Shown here: positions 54,579 through 63,290 of the stretch, in pieces
Position numbering within the stretch: the stretch's first letter is position 1
Layout: the number at the start of each line of letters is the position of its first letter
From: AC-50 sp035640455
Lineage (GTDB): Bacteria > Actinomycetota > Thermoleophilia > Gaiellales > Gaiellaceae
Assembly (NCBI GenBank): GCA_035640455.1
Contig: DASQWB010000034.1
Coordinates: 1 to 64,000 of the forward strand
Length of the DNA stretch: 64,000 nt
Direction: 5' to 3'
The notes under the pieces: generated by a model
Told to the model about the DNA's origin: nothing
Database searches by the model: none
The model's input: only the letters and a program-made list of their open reading frames with translations
Position numbers and translations under genes: made by a program

Positions 54579-55661
54579 TTACTCGACGCGCTCGAGCCGC
54601 GGGTTCGGTCGGTAGCGCCGCCCCGCCTTCGCCGCCGGCTTCCCGTCCGCCATCACGACGTCCGCGGTGAAGTCGTTCGAGCCGCGGATGAGCGACGAGC
54701 CGACGCCGTACGAGTCCACGGGCACCCCCTTGTCCTCGAACGCCCGGATCTTCTCGACGGTAAACCCGCCCGAGACGACGATCCGAACCTCGTCGAAGCC
54801 CGCGTCGTCGAGCGCTGAGCGAACCTTGCGCACGAGCCGCTCGTTCACGCCCGTCGGCTTGAAGTCGCCGAGGTCGTCCGAGAGCGAGCGGTCGACGAGC
54901 GTCTCGGCGGTGTCGAGCCGGACGCCCCACAGGCGCGGCCCGAGCGCGCGGGCCACCTCGAGGGAGGTTCGCACCGAGTCGTTCTCGAAGTCGACGAGAA
55001 CGACGACGTTGAGGTCGGGCGGCGCCCACTCGGCGAACCGCTCCGCCGCGAGTACCGTGTCGCCGCCGTAGGCGGAGATGAGCGAGTGCGGCACCGTCCC
55101 GACGCCCTTGCCGCCCCACCACGACGCCTGCTCGTCGGTCGTCACGCCGATCGGCGCGCCCACGATCCGCCCGGCGACGTAGGCCGCGTAGCCGTCGCCC
55201 GTCTGGTTTCGGTGGTGGTCGTGCCGCGCCGGCATGAAGATGATCGGCTTCCCGTTCGCCGCCTCGAGCACGCGCACGACGTTCGTCGTGATGAGCGTCC
55301 GCCGCGCGAGGACCCCGAGGTAGAGCGTCTCGAGGTGCGCGAACGCGGTGTAGTCGCCCTCGATCGTCAGCACGGTCTCGTACGGGGCGACGCGGTCGCC
55401 GTCGTAGAGCGCGTGGATCTTCAGGCCGTCCCAGCCGTCGGAGCAGAGCTTGAGGATCGCGATCGCCTCGTCGATCCCGCCGAGGTACGCGTCCTTCTTC
55501 TGGAACACCTGCATCAGCACCTGCGGGTGCCGCCCGTCGGTGAGCAGCGTCTCGCGCGCGTGGTTGAAGTAGGCGTCGGTGTAGTAGCCGGCCCGCATCT
55601 TCTCGACCGGCAGGTCGAAGATCTCGGGCGGAAGTCGCTTAGTCCCTTCGGTGATCGCCAT
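54579..55661 (-). CDS. pncB: Nicotinate phosphoribosyltransferase
   Basis: 360 residues; converts nicotinate and PRPP to nicotinate mononucleotide in NAD salvage. Typical segments are MRAGYYTDAYFNHARETLL, FMPARHDHHRNQTGDGYAAY, GVTTDEQASWWGG and VSGGFTVEKIRAFEDKGVPV. ATG 55661 overlaps the DUF1385 gene by 23 nt. Confidence 0.9.
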   Translation of the reverse strand: MAITEGTKRLPPEIFDLPVEKMRAGYYTDAYFNHARETLLTDGRHPQVLMQVFQKKDAYLGGIDEAIAILKLCSDGWDGLKIHALYDGDRVAPYETVLTIEGDYTAFAHLETLYLGVLARRTLITTNVVRVLEAANGKPIIFMPARHDHHRNQTGDGYAAYVAGRIVGAPIGVTTDEQASWWGGKGVGTVPHSLISAYGGDTVLAAERFAEWAPPDLNVVVLVDFENDSVRTSLEVARALGPRLWGVRLDTAETLVDRSLSDDLGDFKPTGVNERLVRKVRSALDDAGFDEVRIVVSGGFTVEKIRAFEDKGVPVDSYGVGSSLIRGSNDFTADVVMADGKPAAKAGRRYRPNPRLERVE

Positions 55662-56430
55662 GTTCGAGCTCGAGGCACGCCCGGAGCGCCGCCTCGGCGA
55701 CCTCGAGCTGCGCCGCGCTCGGCTCGGCGGTCGCGAGGCGATGCTGGAGCTCGTGCCCGGGGCGAGCGAGCAGCCGGGCCAGGCGGCGTTCCGGATTCCG
55801 CACCATCCAGCCGAAGATCTCCGTCGTCGCCGCGAGCGCGCCGATGGACGCGCCGACGCGGGCGGGGCCGCGTAAGCCGATCGGAGCGCGAGCAGCGAGG
55901 GTGCCCGCGACGGCCGAGGTGGCGAGCAGCGGACCGAGGAGGTGCGAGCCGCAGCGCTCGTGCTCCTTCGCGCGCGTCTCGCCGTGCTCGTAGGTACCGA
56001 TCGAGACGTGCCCGGCGCCGTGGTAGGCGGCGAGGTCGGAGCCGCGCAGCGCGAGCGCGGCCGGCGCCAGCGAGAGGAGACCGCTGGCGAGCTCCTGGGC
56101 TGCCGGGCCGAGGCGCGTAGAACCGCGGAGGACGCGGACGCCGATCGCGCTGCCGAGCATCGTCGCGAGCACCGCCCGCCGCTCGAACGGCAGCTTCGCG
56201 GCCGGCAGCAGCCGCCGCAGCTCGGGCAGGATCGCGAGCGCCTCGAGCAGGCGAGCCGGACCGCGCAGGAACGGCTGCTCCAGGTCGGCGGCGCGGAAGC
56301 GCTTCCCCGCCGCGGCCACCTCGATCCGCCCGTCGGGCAGGCGAACCGCGGCCGCCCAAGCCTGTGGCCCGTGCACGAGCACTCCATTCTGGAGCGCCAT
56401 CCCCCCGAGCCTCACCTTCTCTTCGGCCAT
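55639..56430 (-). CDS. DUF1385 family protein
   Basis: 263 residues. RLGGMALQNGVLVHGPQAWA at the start and YHGAGHVSIGTYEHGETRAK, followed by HERCGSHLLGPLL, match the DUF1385 pattern (usually YHGAEHK). Several hydrophobic segments suggest a membrane protein. ATG 56430 has TAGGCT (56443-56438) 7 nt upstream; its first three bases are the stop codon of the M20 gene. Confidence 0.8.
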   Translation of the reverse strand: MAEEKVRLGGMALQNGVLVHGPQAWAAAVRLPDGRIEVAAAGKRFRAADLEQPFLRGPARLLEALAILPELRRLLPAAKLPFERRAVLATMLGSAIGVRVLRGSTRLGPAAQELASGLLSLAPAALALRGSDLAAYHGAGHVSIGTYEHGETRAKEHERCGSHLLGPLLATSAVAGTLAARAPIGLRGPARVGASIGALAATTEIFGWMVRNPERRLARLLARPGHELQHRLATAEPSAAQLEVAEAALRACLELEHGDHRRD

Positions 56431-56440
56431 CGGGCAGAGC

Positions 56441-57730
56441 CTAGCCCGAGAGGGCATGCGCGGCGTGGCGCAGGAAGCGGACGCCGAGCTCGAGGTCGTC
56501 CACCGGCACACGCTCGTCGGCCGAGTGGATGAGGCGGGCCGCGAGCTCGGGATCCATGGCCCGAGCGGGGAAGAAGCCGTAGGCAACGGTGCCGAACGCC
56601 TCGCGGAGCCAATGGCTGTCGGTGAAGCCGGCGACGCAGATCGGCACCACGCGCGCCTCCGGCTCGACCTCGGCGATGAAGGACTCGACGGCGGCCCAGA
56701 GCGGCGTGTCGAGCGGCGAGCGCGTGCCGCCATGAGCCTGGATCCACGCGAGGTCGTAGTCGCCTTCGCCGATGGCGGCCCGCAGAAGCGGCTCGACGTC
56801 GGCCGGCGTCTGGCCTGGCAGAAGGCGGCAGTCGACGGTGACCTCGCACAGAGCCGGGACGACGTTCCGCTTCTCCGAGGCCTGGATCATCGTCGGCGAG
56901 ACCGTGAGCGAGAGCAGGGGCTCGACGAGCGACACGGCGACCGGACCGACCGTCCTCGCGAGCTCGAGCACCTCCTCCGGCCCGGCCGAATGTCCTGTCA
57001 CCGCGCGGAGAAGCGCGTCGATCTCCGGCAGGATGACCCGCTCCGGCCGCAGCTCCTCCAGGCGGCCGAGGAGCCGCGCCGCCTTGAGCAGCGCGTTGTC
57101 GGCGATCCCGGGCATCGAGGCATGACCGCTTCGGCCGTGGACGCGGAGCAGAAAAGGTGCGCTCATCTTCTCGGCGGTCGAGCAGAGGTAGAAGGGGCGA
57201 TCGCCGAGCTCGAGCCGCTCGCCCGCGCCCTCGTTGATCGCGTAGTCGGCCCGAACCGTCTCCGGATGCGCCTCGCAGAGCCAGGGGAGGCCGAAGTCCT
57301 CCCCCACCTCCTCGTCGGCCGTCGCGACGAAGAGGAGGTCGCCGGCGGGCTCGAAGCCCTCGCGGGCGAGCGAGGCGATGGCGACCGCGCTCGCGGCCAC
57401 CTGGCCCTTCATGTCGAGCGCGCCCCGGCCCCATACCTCGCCGTCGAGCAGCGCGCCCGACCAGGGATCGACCTGCCACTCGGATGCGTCCGCGAGGACG
57501 GTGTCCGTGTGCGAGAGGAAGAGCAGGCGAGACCCGTCGCCGCGGCCCGGGATCCGGGCGACGAGGTTCGCGCGCTCGGGGACGCGCGCGTAGAGCTCGC
57601 ACGCGACGCCACTTCGCTCGAGGTACGCGCGCAGGTACTCGGCGGCGACCGTCTCGTTCCCCGGCGGGTTGACGGTGTCGAGGCGGATGAGGCCCTGGAG
57701 GACGCCAGTCACCTCGTCCCGAAGCGACAC
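56441..57730 (-). CDS. M20-family metallopeptidase/deacylase
   Basis: 429 residues of the ArgE/DapE/CPG2 superfamily. Zinc ligands are in FLSHTDTVLAD (His), GRGALDMKGQVAA (Asp), ATADEEVGEDFG (catalytic Glu pair) and the distal His in AGFTDSHWL. A dimerisation domain lies at about 190-310. Substrate unknown. GTG 57730 lies 8 nt after the methyltransferase stop. Confidence 0.85.
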   Translation of the reverse strand: MSLRDEVTGVLQGLIRLDTVNPPGNETVAAEYLRAYLERSGVACELYARVPERANLVARIPGRGDGSRLLFLSHTDTVLADASEWQVDPWSGALLDGEVWGRGALDMKGQVAASAVAIASLAREGFEPAGDLLFVATADEEVGEDFGLPWLCEAHPETVRADYAINEGAGERLELGDRPFYLCSTAEKMSAPFLLRVHGRSGHASMPGIADNALLKAARLLGRLEELRPERVILPEIDALLRAVTGHSAGPEEVLELARTVGPVAVSLVEPLLSLTVSPTMIQASEKRNVVPALCEVTVDCRLLPGQTPADVEPLLRAAIGEGDYDLAWIQAHGGTRSPLDTPLWAAVESFIAEVEPEARVVPICVAGFTDSHWLREAFGTVAYGFFPARAMDPELAARLIHSADERVPVDDLELGVRFLRHAAHALSG

Positions 57731-57738
57731 CGTCGCCG

Positions 57739-58491
57739 TCAGCGCCGCCGCCCCAGGACGAGGACGTAGTCGCGGGTGAACTCCACGCCTCCGTTCGTCC
57801 GCAGGCGCTCGGCGAGGGCGAGCATCTCGTCGCGCATCGCGGCACGCTTTTCGGACTCGAGGCTCTCGAGCAGGGCGACGAAGGGCGGCACCGCCGTCGA
57901 CCACCACTCCCAGATGAGCTCCGGCGCCTCGAAGCCGATCCGCCAGACGCCCGGCTCGAGTTCGAGGTCGAATGCCTCGCCCAAGAGCTGGTGCACGGAC
58001 GCCTCGTCGCTCCAGCGCGTGGGATCCGGCTCCTGCGGCCCGATGCCGACGCGCTCGTAGACCGCCCGGAGCTCCGTGCTCGCGTGCCACGCGGTCAGCC
58101 CGAGCCGGCCGCCCGGCCGGCAGACGCGCGCGAGCTCACGAGCGACGGCTTCGTCGTCGGGGGCGAAGATCGCGCCGAAGCACGACACGACGACGTCGAA
58201 GCTCGCGTCCGAGTACGGGAGCGCCTGCGCGTCGCCCTCGTCCCAGCGGATCGGGAGACCGTCGGCCTGTGCACGCGCCTGCTCGAGCAGCGCCGGCGCG
58301 ATGTCGATGCCGACGACGTCTGCGCCCACGCGAGCCGCGCGAACGGCGATCGCGCCTGTTCCGGTTCCGACGTCGAGCCAGCGCTCTCCGGGCCGCGGGT
58401 CGAGCCGTACGACGAGCCGCTCGTGAATCGGCGCCAGCTGCTCGGCGAGGAGCGCGTACTCGCCGCCCGCCCAGACGTCGGCGCCGCTCAC
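57739..58491 (-). CDS. Class I SAM-dependent methyltransferase
   Basis: 250 residues: SAM motif WLDVGTGTGAIAVRAARVGA, VVGIDIAPALLEQARAQADG, and post-motif FDVVVSCFGAIFAPDDEAVA. It resembles UbiE-type small-molecule methyltransferases. Substrate unknown. GTG 58491 overlaps the kynA stop by 4 nt, so coupled. Confidence 0.85.
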   Translation of the reverse strand: MSGADVWAGGEYALLAEQLAPIHERLVVRLDPRPGERWLDVGTGTGAIAVRAARVGADVVGIDIAPALLEQARAQADGLPIRWDEGDAQALPYSDASFDVVVSCFGAIFAPDDEAVARELARVCRPGGRLGLTAWHASTELRAVYERVGIGPQEPDPTRWSDEASVHQLLGEAFDLELEPGVWRIGFEAPELIWEWWSTAVPPFVALLESLESEKRAAMRDEMLALAERLRTNGGVEFTRDYVLVLGRRR

Positions 58492-59258
58492 TCCTCGTTC
58501 GACCGTGCCGTGATCTCGTTGCGCGCGCGCCAGAGCTCGGGATAGAGGTTCTTCTTGATCAGGCTTCCGAGCAGCTCGACGGGCGTTCCCTGCGTGCCGA
58601 CGACCTCGTCGCCGATGATCCGCGAGACGACCTTGTAGTGGCGGAAGCGCCAGACCGTCACCCGCTCGTCCCATTCGGCCAGGGCCTCGGCGAGCTGGTA
58701 GAGGTCCTCGAACTCCCGGCCGCGCACGTAGAGCTCGACGATCGGGAGCCCCGCCTCGCGCCGGAGGGCGTGGAAGGCCTCGCCGAGCTCCGGCGAGATG
58801 CGGCGGACGGCACGGAAGCCGGGCGAGTCGAACCCGCTTCCGTGCCCGAGCACCTTGCGGATCGTCTGGTATTCCCACGGCGACATCTGCTCGAGCATGT
58901 CGAGCTGGGCGGTGATGAATTGAAGGCAGAGGCTCGCGCGGCGAAGCAGCCGCAGCGCGGGCGCGATCTCCTTCGCCCGCACGTGGGCCGCCGCCGTCTC
59001 GACCTCGGTCGCCGCGAGCTTCAGCCACAGCTCGGACGACTGGTGCACGGTCTGGAAGAGGAGCTCGTCGTGGTGCACCTGCTCCTCGGGCGTCTTCTGG
59101 AGCGCGAGCAGCGCGTCGGTGCGGAGGTAGCGCTCGTAGTCGCTCGCGCCCTCGCCCTCGAGGATCGGCTGCGAGTAGTCCTCTTCGGCCTCGGCGGCGG
59201 GGGCGGGCTCGGCGGCGTGGCCCGGCAGCGTCGGCTCGGACGACTCCTCGACGGCCAT
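58488..59258 (-). CDS. kynA: Tryptophan 2,3-dioxygenase
   Basis: 256-residue heme enzyme that opens the indole ring of tryptophan to N-formylkynurenine. Typical segments are LLFQTVHQSSELWLKLAATE, FITAQLDMLEQMSPWEYQTI, LGHGSGFDSPGFRAV and WRFRHYKVVSRIIG with the heme-ligand His. A 30-residue Ala/Glu-rich N-terminal extension precedes the core. No kynureninase or formamidase is nearby. ATG 59258. Confidence 0.92.
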   Translation of the reverse strand: MAVEESSEPTLPGHAAEPAPAAEAEEDYSQPILEGEGASDYERYLRTDALLALQKTPEEQVHHDELLFQTVHQSSELWLKLAATEVETAAAHVRAKEIAPALRLLRRASLCLQFITAQLDMLEQMSPWEYQTIRKVLGHGSGFDSPGFRAVRRISPELGEAFHALRREAGLPIVELYVRGREFEDLYQLAEALAEWDERVTVWRFRHYKVVSRIIGDEVVGTQGTPVELLGSLIKKNLYPELWRARNEITARSNEE

Positions 59259-59264
59259 GGGCGG

Positions 59265-59272
59265 AGCATACT
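59265..59272. promoter_or_regulatory. Overlapping divergent -10 elements for kynA and rarA
   Basis: The 8 bp AGCATACT reads as TATGCT on the minus strand (6 nt before kynA) and CATACT on the plus strand (10 nt before rarA). The two start codons are only 24 bp apart, so the two promoters must overlap. Confidence 0.5.
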
Positions 59273-59282
59273 TTCCGGCGGG

Positions 59283-60545
59283 ATGAGCGATTTGTTCTCT
59301 GATGCGGCGCGGGAGCGCCTGCCGACGGTGGCGCCGCTCGCCCTGCGGCTCCGTCCGAAGACGCTCGAGGAGTTCGTCGGCCAGCGCCACGTCCTCGGCG
59401 ACGGATCGGCGCTCCGGCTCGCGATCGAGGAGGACCGCGTCGGCTCGACGATCCTGTACGGGCCGCCGGGGAGCGGCAAGACGACGCTCGCGCGCATCGT
59501 CGCGGGCGTCACGGGCGCGGAGTTCGAGGAGCTCTCGGCCGTGTCGGCAAGCGTCGCCGACGTGCGTGGCGTCCTCGCGCGGGCACGCGAGCGGCTCGGC
59601 GCGACCGGGCGGCGGACGATCCTCTTCCTCGACGAGATCCACCGCTTCAACAAGGCGCAGCAGGACGCGCTGCTGCCGGGCGTCGAGGAGGGTCTCGTGA
59701 CGCTGATCGGCGCGACGACCGAGAACCCCTACTTCGAGGTCAACTCGGCGCTGATCTCCCGTTGCCAGGTCATCGAGCTCGAGCCGCTGACGGAGGACGA
59801 GGTGGAGGAGATCGTGCGGCGCGGCGCGACGGAGCTCGAGGCGGACCTGTCGGAGGAGCTCGTCACGTCGATCGCGGCGCGTGCGGGCGGCGATGCCCGG
59901 ACGGCCCTCAACGTGCTCGAGCTGGCCTGGCAGACGGCGCAGTCGGAGGGCGAGGAGCTCGCCGAGCGGCACGTCGAGGACGCCGCGCGGAAGCGGCCGC
60001 TCGTCTACGACAAGGGCGCCGACGCGCACTACGACTTCACCTCGGCGTTCATCAAGTCGATGCGCGGATCGGATCCCGACGCCGCCGTCTACTACCTCGC
60101 GGCGATGATCGAGAGCGGCGAGGATCCGCGGTTCATCGCGCGGCGCATGGTTGTGCTGGCCTCGGAAGACGTCGGCAACGCCGACCCGCGGGCGCTGCTC
60201 GTGGCAGTGGCTGCCGCCCAGGCGGTCGAGCACGTTGGGCTGCCGGAGGCGCGGCTGAACCTCGCGCAGGCGGCGATCTACCTCGCCCGCGCGCCGAAGT
60301 CGAACGCGAGCTACCGCGCTTATGCGGAGGCGGCCCGCGACGTTCGCGAACGCGGGAACCTGCGGCCGCCGAAGGCGCTGCGGGACGGGAGCTGGTACGG
60401 CCGCCGCCTCGGGCACGGCAAGGGGTACGTGTACCCGCACGACGACCCCGCGGGCTTCGACGTCGACCACCTTCCGGACGAGCTGAAGGGGCGGCGCTAC
60501 TACCGGCCTTCCGGCTCGGGCGAGGAGGAGCCGCGCGAGGACTGA
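59283..60545 (+). CDS. rarA: Replication-associated recombination protein A (RarA/MgsA)
   Basis: 420-residue AAA+ ATPase acting at stalled forks. Walker A LYGPPGSGKTTLARI, Walker B LFLDEIHRFNKAQQDALLP, TTENPYFEVNSALISRC, and the C-terminal tetramerisation region (AFIKSMRGSDPDAAVYYLAA, RFIARRMVVLASEDVGNADP). ATG 59283. A complete copy. Confidence 0.93.
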   Translation: MSDLFSDAARERLPTVAPLALRLRPKTLEEFVGQRHVLGDGSALRLAIEEDRVGSTILYGPPGSGKTTLARIVAGVTGAEFEELSAVSASVADVRGVLARARERLGATGRRTILFLDEIHRFNKAQQDALLPGVEEGLVTLIGATTENPYFEVNSALISRCQVIELEPLTEDEVEEIVRRGATELEADLSEELVTSIAARAGGDARTALNVLELAWQTAQSEGEELAERHVEDAARKRPLVYDKGADAHYDFTSAFIKSMRGSDPDAAVYYLAAMIESGEDPRFIARRMVVLASEDVGNADPRALLVAVAAAQAVEHVGLPEARLNLAQAAIYLARAPKSNASYRAYAEAARDVRERGNLRPPKALRDGSWYGRRLGHGKGYVYPHDDPAGFDVDHLPDELKGRRYYRPSGSGEEEPRED

Positions 60546-60591
60546 GCGAGGCAGCGGCGCGGGTCGCCGGTCGTCGCGTTCTCTCGTGTTC

Positions 60592-60607
60592 TAGAACGCT
60601 TGTTCTA
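60592..60607. other. Orphan SOS-box-like inverted repeat
   Basis: TAGAAC (60592-60597), GCTT, GTTCTA (60602-60607): a perfect inverted repeat with the GAAC-N4-GTTC core of Gram-positive LexA sites. It lies between convergent genes (60546-60684), where it cannot control a promoter, so its function is doubtful. Nothing else is seen in this gap. Confidence 0.3.
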
Positions 60608-60684
60608 AGGCGCGCCCAGCCTCCTCCCCACTGCGAGCGTAGCGCCCCAAGCCGCAACGCCGTGTGCCGATTCGGAGCCGAAAG

Positions 60685-61368
60685 TCAGTCGGAACCGCGC
60701 TCGATCCGCCGCGCAGCCATCTCGCCGAACGGGCCACCGCGGGCGCGCCACGCGGCCGCGACGCGTTCGACGTCGAACTCGACCCGCCGGAACTCGAACT
60801 CGGCGTCGTCGCGGCGCAGCGCGTAGGCGCCGCGGCGATCGCCGTCGAGCGGCATCCCCACGCTCCCCGGGTTCAGCAGGTACGTGCCGTTCGGCCCGGG
60901 GCGCCGGAACTGCTGATGGCTGTGGCCGAAGACGACGGTGCGGTCGCGGACGCCCACGAGCATCCGCTCCTCGCCCTCCTGCGGCTCGCGCGCGAAGCTC
61001 TCGACATCGGAAAGCGGCGAGCCGTGGACGTAGAGGACGCCGTCGAGCTCGACCTGCGTCTGGAGCGAGTAGAGCCAGCCCTCGTCCGAGCCGACGCTGG
61101 TGTCGGTGCCGATGATGTTCTCCATCACCTCGGGCCGGTCGGTCGGCGGCTCGCGGAGCCACCGCTCGCCGTTGCCGCGGATCCAGGTCGCCGGATGGAG
61201 CCGGCGCAGCCGCTCGAGCGTCTCCTTCGGCCACGGCGACCACGACGCGAAGTCGCCGCCGAGGAGCCACTCGTCGGCGCCGGCCGCCTCGGCGTCGGCG
61301 ATCGCGGCCTCGAGCGCCGGCAGGTTGCCGTGGATGTCGTAGAGGATCGCGAGCACCGGCGACGGCAC
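60685..61368 (-). CDS. Metallophosphoesterase (YfcE-like)
   Basis: 227 residues of the calcineurin-like fold: AILYDIHGNLPALEAAI (D-x-H), WLLGGDFASWS (GD), WIRGNGERW (GN-x-E), LYVHGSPLSD and VVFGHSHQQF (GHxH). Phosphodiesterase-type, substrate unknown. GTG 61368 taken as start; GTG 61356 possible. Confidence 0.85.
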   Translation of the reverse strand: MPSPVLAILYDIHGNLPALEAAIADAEAAGADEWLLGGDFASWSPWPKETLERLRRLHPATWIRGNGERWLREPPTDRPEVMENIIGTDTSVGSDEGWLYSLQTQVELDGVLYVHGSPLSDVESFAREPQEGEERMLVGVRDRTVVFGHSHQQFRRPGPNGTYLLNPGSVGMPLDGDRRGAYALRRDDAEFEFRRVEFDVERVAAAWRARGGPFGEMAARRIERGSD

Positions 61369-61401
61369 CTTCTCACACAGCGGCCGATTAGGCTCCCGGC
61401 C

Positions 61402-63195
61402 ATGCGGATCGTCTGCCTCGTGAAGCAGGTGCCGCACCCCTCCGCGGTCGAGTTCGACCAGGAGACGAAGCAGCTCAAGCGCGAGGGCGTGCCGCTGCTG
61501 CTGAACCCCTTCGACGCCTACGCTGTCCAGCACGCCGCCGGCCTCCGCGCCGACGGCGACGAGGTCGTAACGCTGACGATGGGCCCGCCGCAGGCCGAGG
61601 AGGCGCTCCGCGAGACGATGCGGCTCGGCGCCGACCGCGCCGTCCATCTTTCCGACCGCGTCTTCGCCGTCGCCGACACGATCGGCACCTCGCGGACGAT
61701 CGCTCTCGCGCTGCGCAAGCTCGGCGCCGACGTCGTCGTCTGCGGGCGGAAGACCGTCGACGCGGAGACGGCCCAGGTGCCGCCGGAGGTGGCAGCGTTC
61801 CTCGGCCGGCCGCACGTGACGAGCGTCGTCACGATCGAGCGCCGCGGCGACTCGCTCCGCCTCACCCGCGAGACGGACGCCGGCACGGAGGTCTACGAGG
61901 CGGAGCCGCCGCTCCTCGTCTCCGTCGTCGCCGCACCCTCCGACCCTCCCGCCGCTCGAGGCTCCGAGGAGGGGCCGATCGAGGTCTGGACGGCTGCCGA
62001 CCTCGTCGGGGAGGTACGTCCGTACGACAAGCGGTTCGGGCAGCCCGGCTCCCCGACCCGCGTCCTCGCCGTCCGCGACGTCCGTCCGCCTCGCTCCGGC
62101 CTCGTCACGACCGACGCCGCGGAGGCGGCCCAGGCGATTCGCGAGCGTCTCGGACCCGCCGAGAGCGCGGCGACGTCGTGGGAGAAGCCCGACCGGCTCG
62201 GCGACAAGCCGGGCAAGAGCTACGACTGCTGGACCGCTGTCGAGCTCGTCGACGGCCGGCCGACACGGCTCTCGCTCGAGCTCCTGGCGAAGGGCCGCGA
62301 GCTCGCTGGCAAGCTCGGCGGCCGCAACGTCGCGCTCGTCCTCGGCGAGGACGTCGCCGGCATCGCGCAGGAAGCCGGACGGCACGGTGCCGAGGTCGTC
62401 GTCGAGGCCGCGAGCCCCGACCTACGCGAATACCACCCCGAGCGGTGGAGCGCCGCCCTCCGCCACGTGCTCGAGCGCGAGCGCCCGCACGTGCTCCTGA
62501 TCCCCGCCAGCGCGAGCGGGCGCGACTTCGGCCCCCGCGCAGCCGGTGAGCTCGAGCTCGGGATGACCGCCGACTGCGTCGGTCTCGGGATCGATCGCGC
62601 CGGCCGCCTCATCCAGAACAAGCCCGCGTACGGCGGGGCCATCGTCTCGGTGATCATGGGCGCGACGACGCCGCAGCTCGCGACCGTCCGCTCGCGTATG
62701 TTCGACCCGCTCGAGCCGCGCGACGACGTCGCTCCCGAGGTGCGCCGCCTGGGGCTCGGCCCGCTACCCGACTCGCGCGTCCGGCTCGTCGAGCGCCGCG
62801 ACGACTCGCCTGCGCTCGACCTCGAGGAAGCCGAGACGGTCGTCTGCGTCGGCCGCTCGGTCGGCGACCGCGACGCCGTCGCCGAGATCGAGCGGCTCGC
62901 CGCGCTGCTCGGAGCCGCGGTCGGAGGCGACCGGGAGGCGTGCGAGGCCGGCTTGCTGCCGCGCAACCGGCAGATCGGGCTCTACGGGCGCGCGCTCGCG
63001 CCGCAGCTCTACGTCGCGGTCAGCGTGAACGGCGACTTCGAGCACGTGGCGGGGCCGATGAAGGCCGGCGTGATCGTCGCCCTCGACGCCGACCGCGACG
63101 CTCCGATGCTCCGCGAGGCAGACGTCGCGCTCGTCGGCGACTGGCGCGAGACACTCCCCGCGCTCGTCGACGGCTTCGAGACGGCTTCGGCATGA
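61402..63195 (+). CDS. Fused electron-transfer flavoprotein, EtfB-EtfA
   Basis: 597 residues in one frame. Residues 1-260 are the beta subunit (IVCLVKQVPHPSAVEFD, VVVCGRKTVDAETAQVPPEV); 285-597 the alpha subunit (VALVLGEDVAGIAQEAGRHG, LLIPASASGRDFGPRAAGEL, and the FAD region LLPRNRQIGLYGRALAPQLY, then VAGPMKAGVIVALDADRDAP). EtfA and EtfB are normally separate. ATG 61402 has TAGGCT (61389-61394) 7 nt upstream. It passes electrons from acyl-CoA-type dehydrogenases towards the quinone pool. Confidence 0.88.
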   Translation: MRIVCLVKQVPHPSAVEFDQETKQLKREGVPLLLNPFDAYAVQHAAGLRADGDEVVTLTMGPPQAEEALRETMRLGADRAVHLSDRVFAVADTIGTSRTIALALRKLGADVVVCGRKTVDAETAQVPPEVAAFLGRPHVTSVVTIERRGDSLRLTRETDAGTEVYEAEPPLLVSVVAAPSDPPAARGSEEGPIEVWTAADLVGEVRPYDKRFGQPGSPTRVLAVRDVRPPRSGLVTTDAAEAAQAIRERLGPAESAATSWEKPDRLGDKPGKSYDCWTAVELVDGRPTRLSLELLAKGRELAGKLGGRNVALVLGEDVAGIAQEAGRHGAEVVVEAASPDLREYHPERWSAALRHVLERERPHVLLIPASASGRDFGPRAAGELELGMTADCVGLGIDRAGRLIQNKPAYGGAIVSVIMGATTPQLATVRSRMFDPLEPRDDVAPEVRRLGLGPLPDSRVRLVERRDDSPALDLEEAETVVCVGRSVGDRDAVAEIERLAALLGAAVGGDREACEAGLLPRNRQIGLYGRALAPQLYVAVSVNGDFEHVAGPMKAGVIVALDADRDAPMLREADVALVGDWRETLPALVDGFETASA

Positions 63196-63207
63196 CCTCC
63201 ACCGGCT

Positions 63208-63283
63208 CGACCGGTCGTTTCAGACGGACGCGCTCGCAAAGCGCGCGCGTCCTGATGGTCGGCGCCGCCAAGTCGATGCCTTA
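63208..63283 (+). repeat. Double-hairpin intergenic repeat, copy D
   Basis: Plus-strand copy, the most diverged. The start CGACCGGTCGTTTCAGACGG is clear; stem 1 is GGACGCGCTCGC-AAA-GCGCGCGCGTCC with one mismatch; stem 2 is degraded (GGCGCC...ATGCC). Ends with TGCCTTA like copies B and C. Lies between the Etf gene and the next hydrolase, co-oriented, 7 nt before its ATG. Confidence 0.75.
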
Positions 63284-63290
63284 ACGGCGA

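Noticed and set aside
60592..60607. A LexA-type SOS box controlling rarA
   Set aside because: The repeat lies after the end of rarA and between convergent genes, not in a promoter. Kept only as an orphan inverted repeat.
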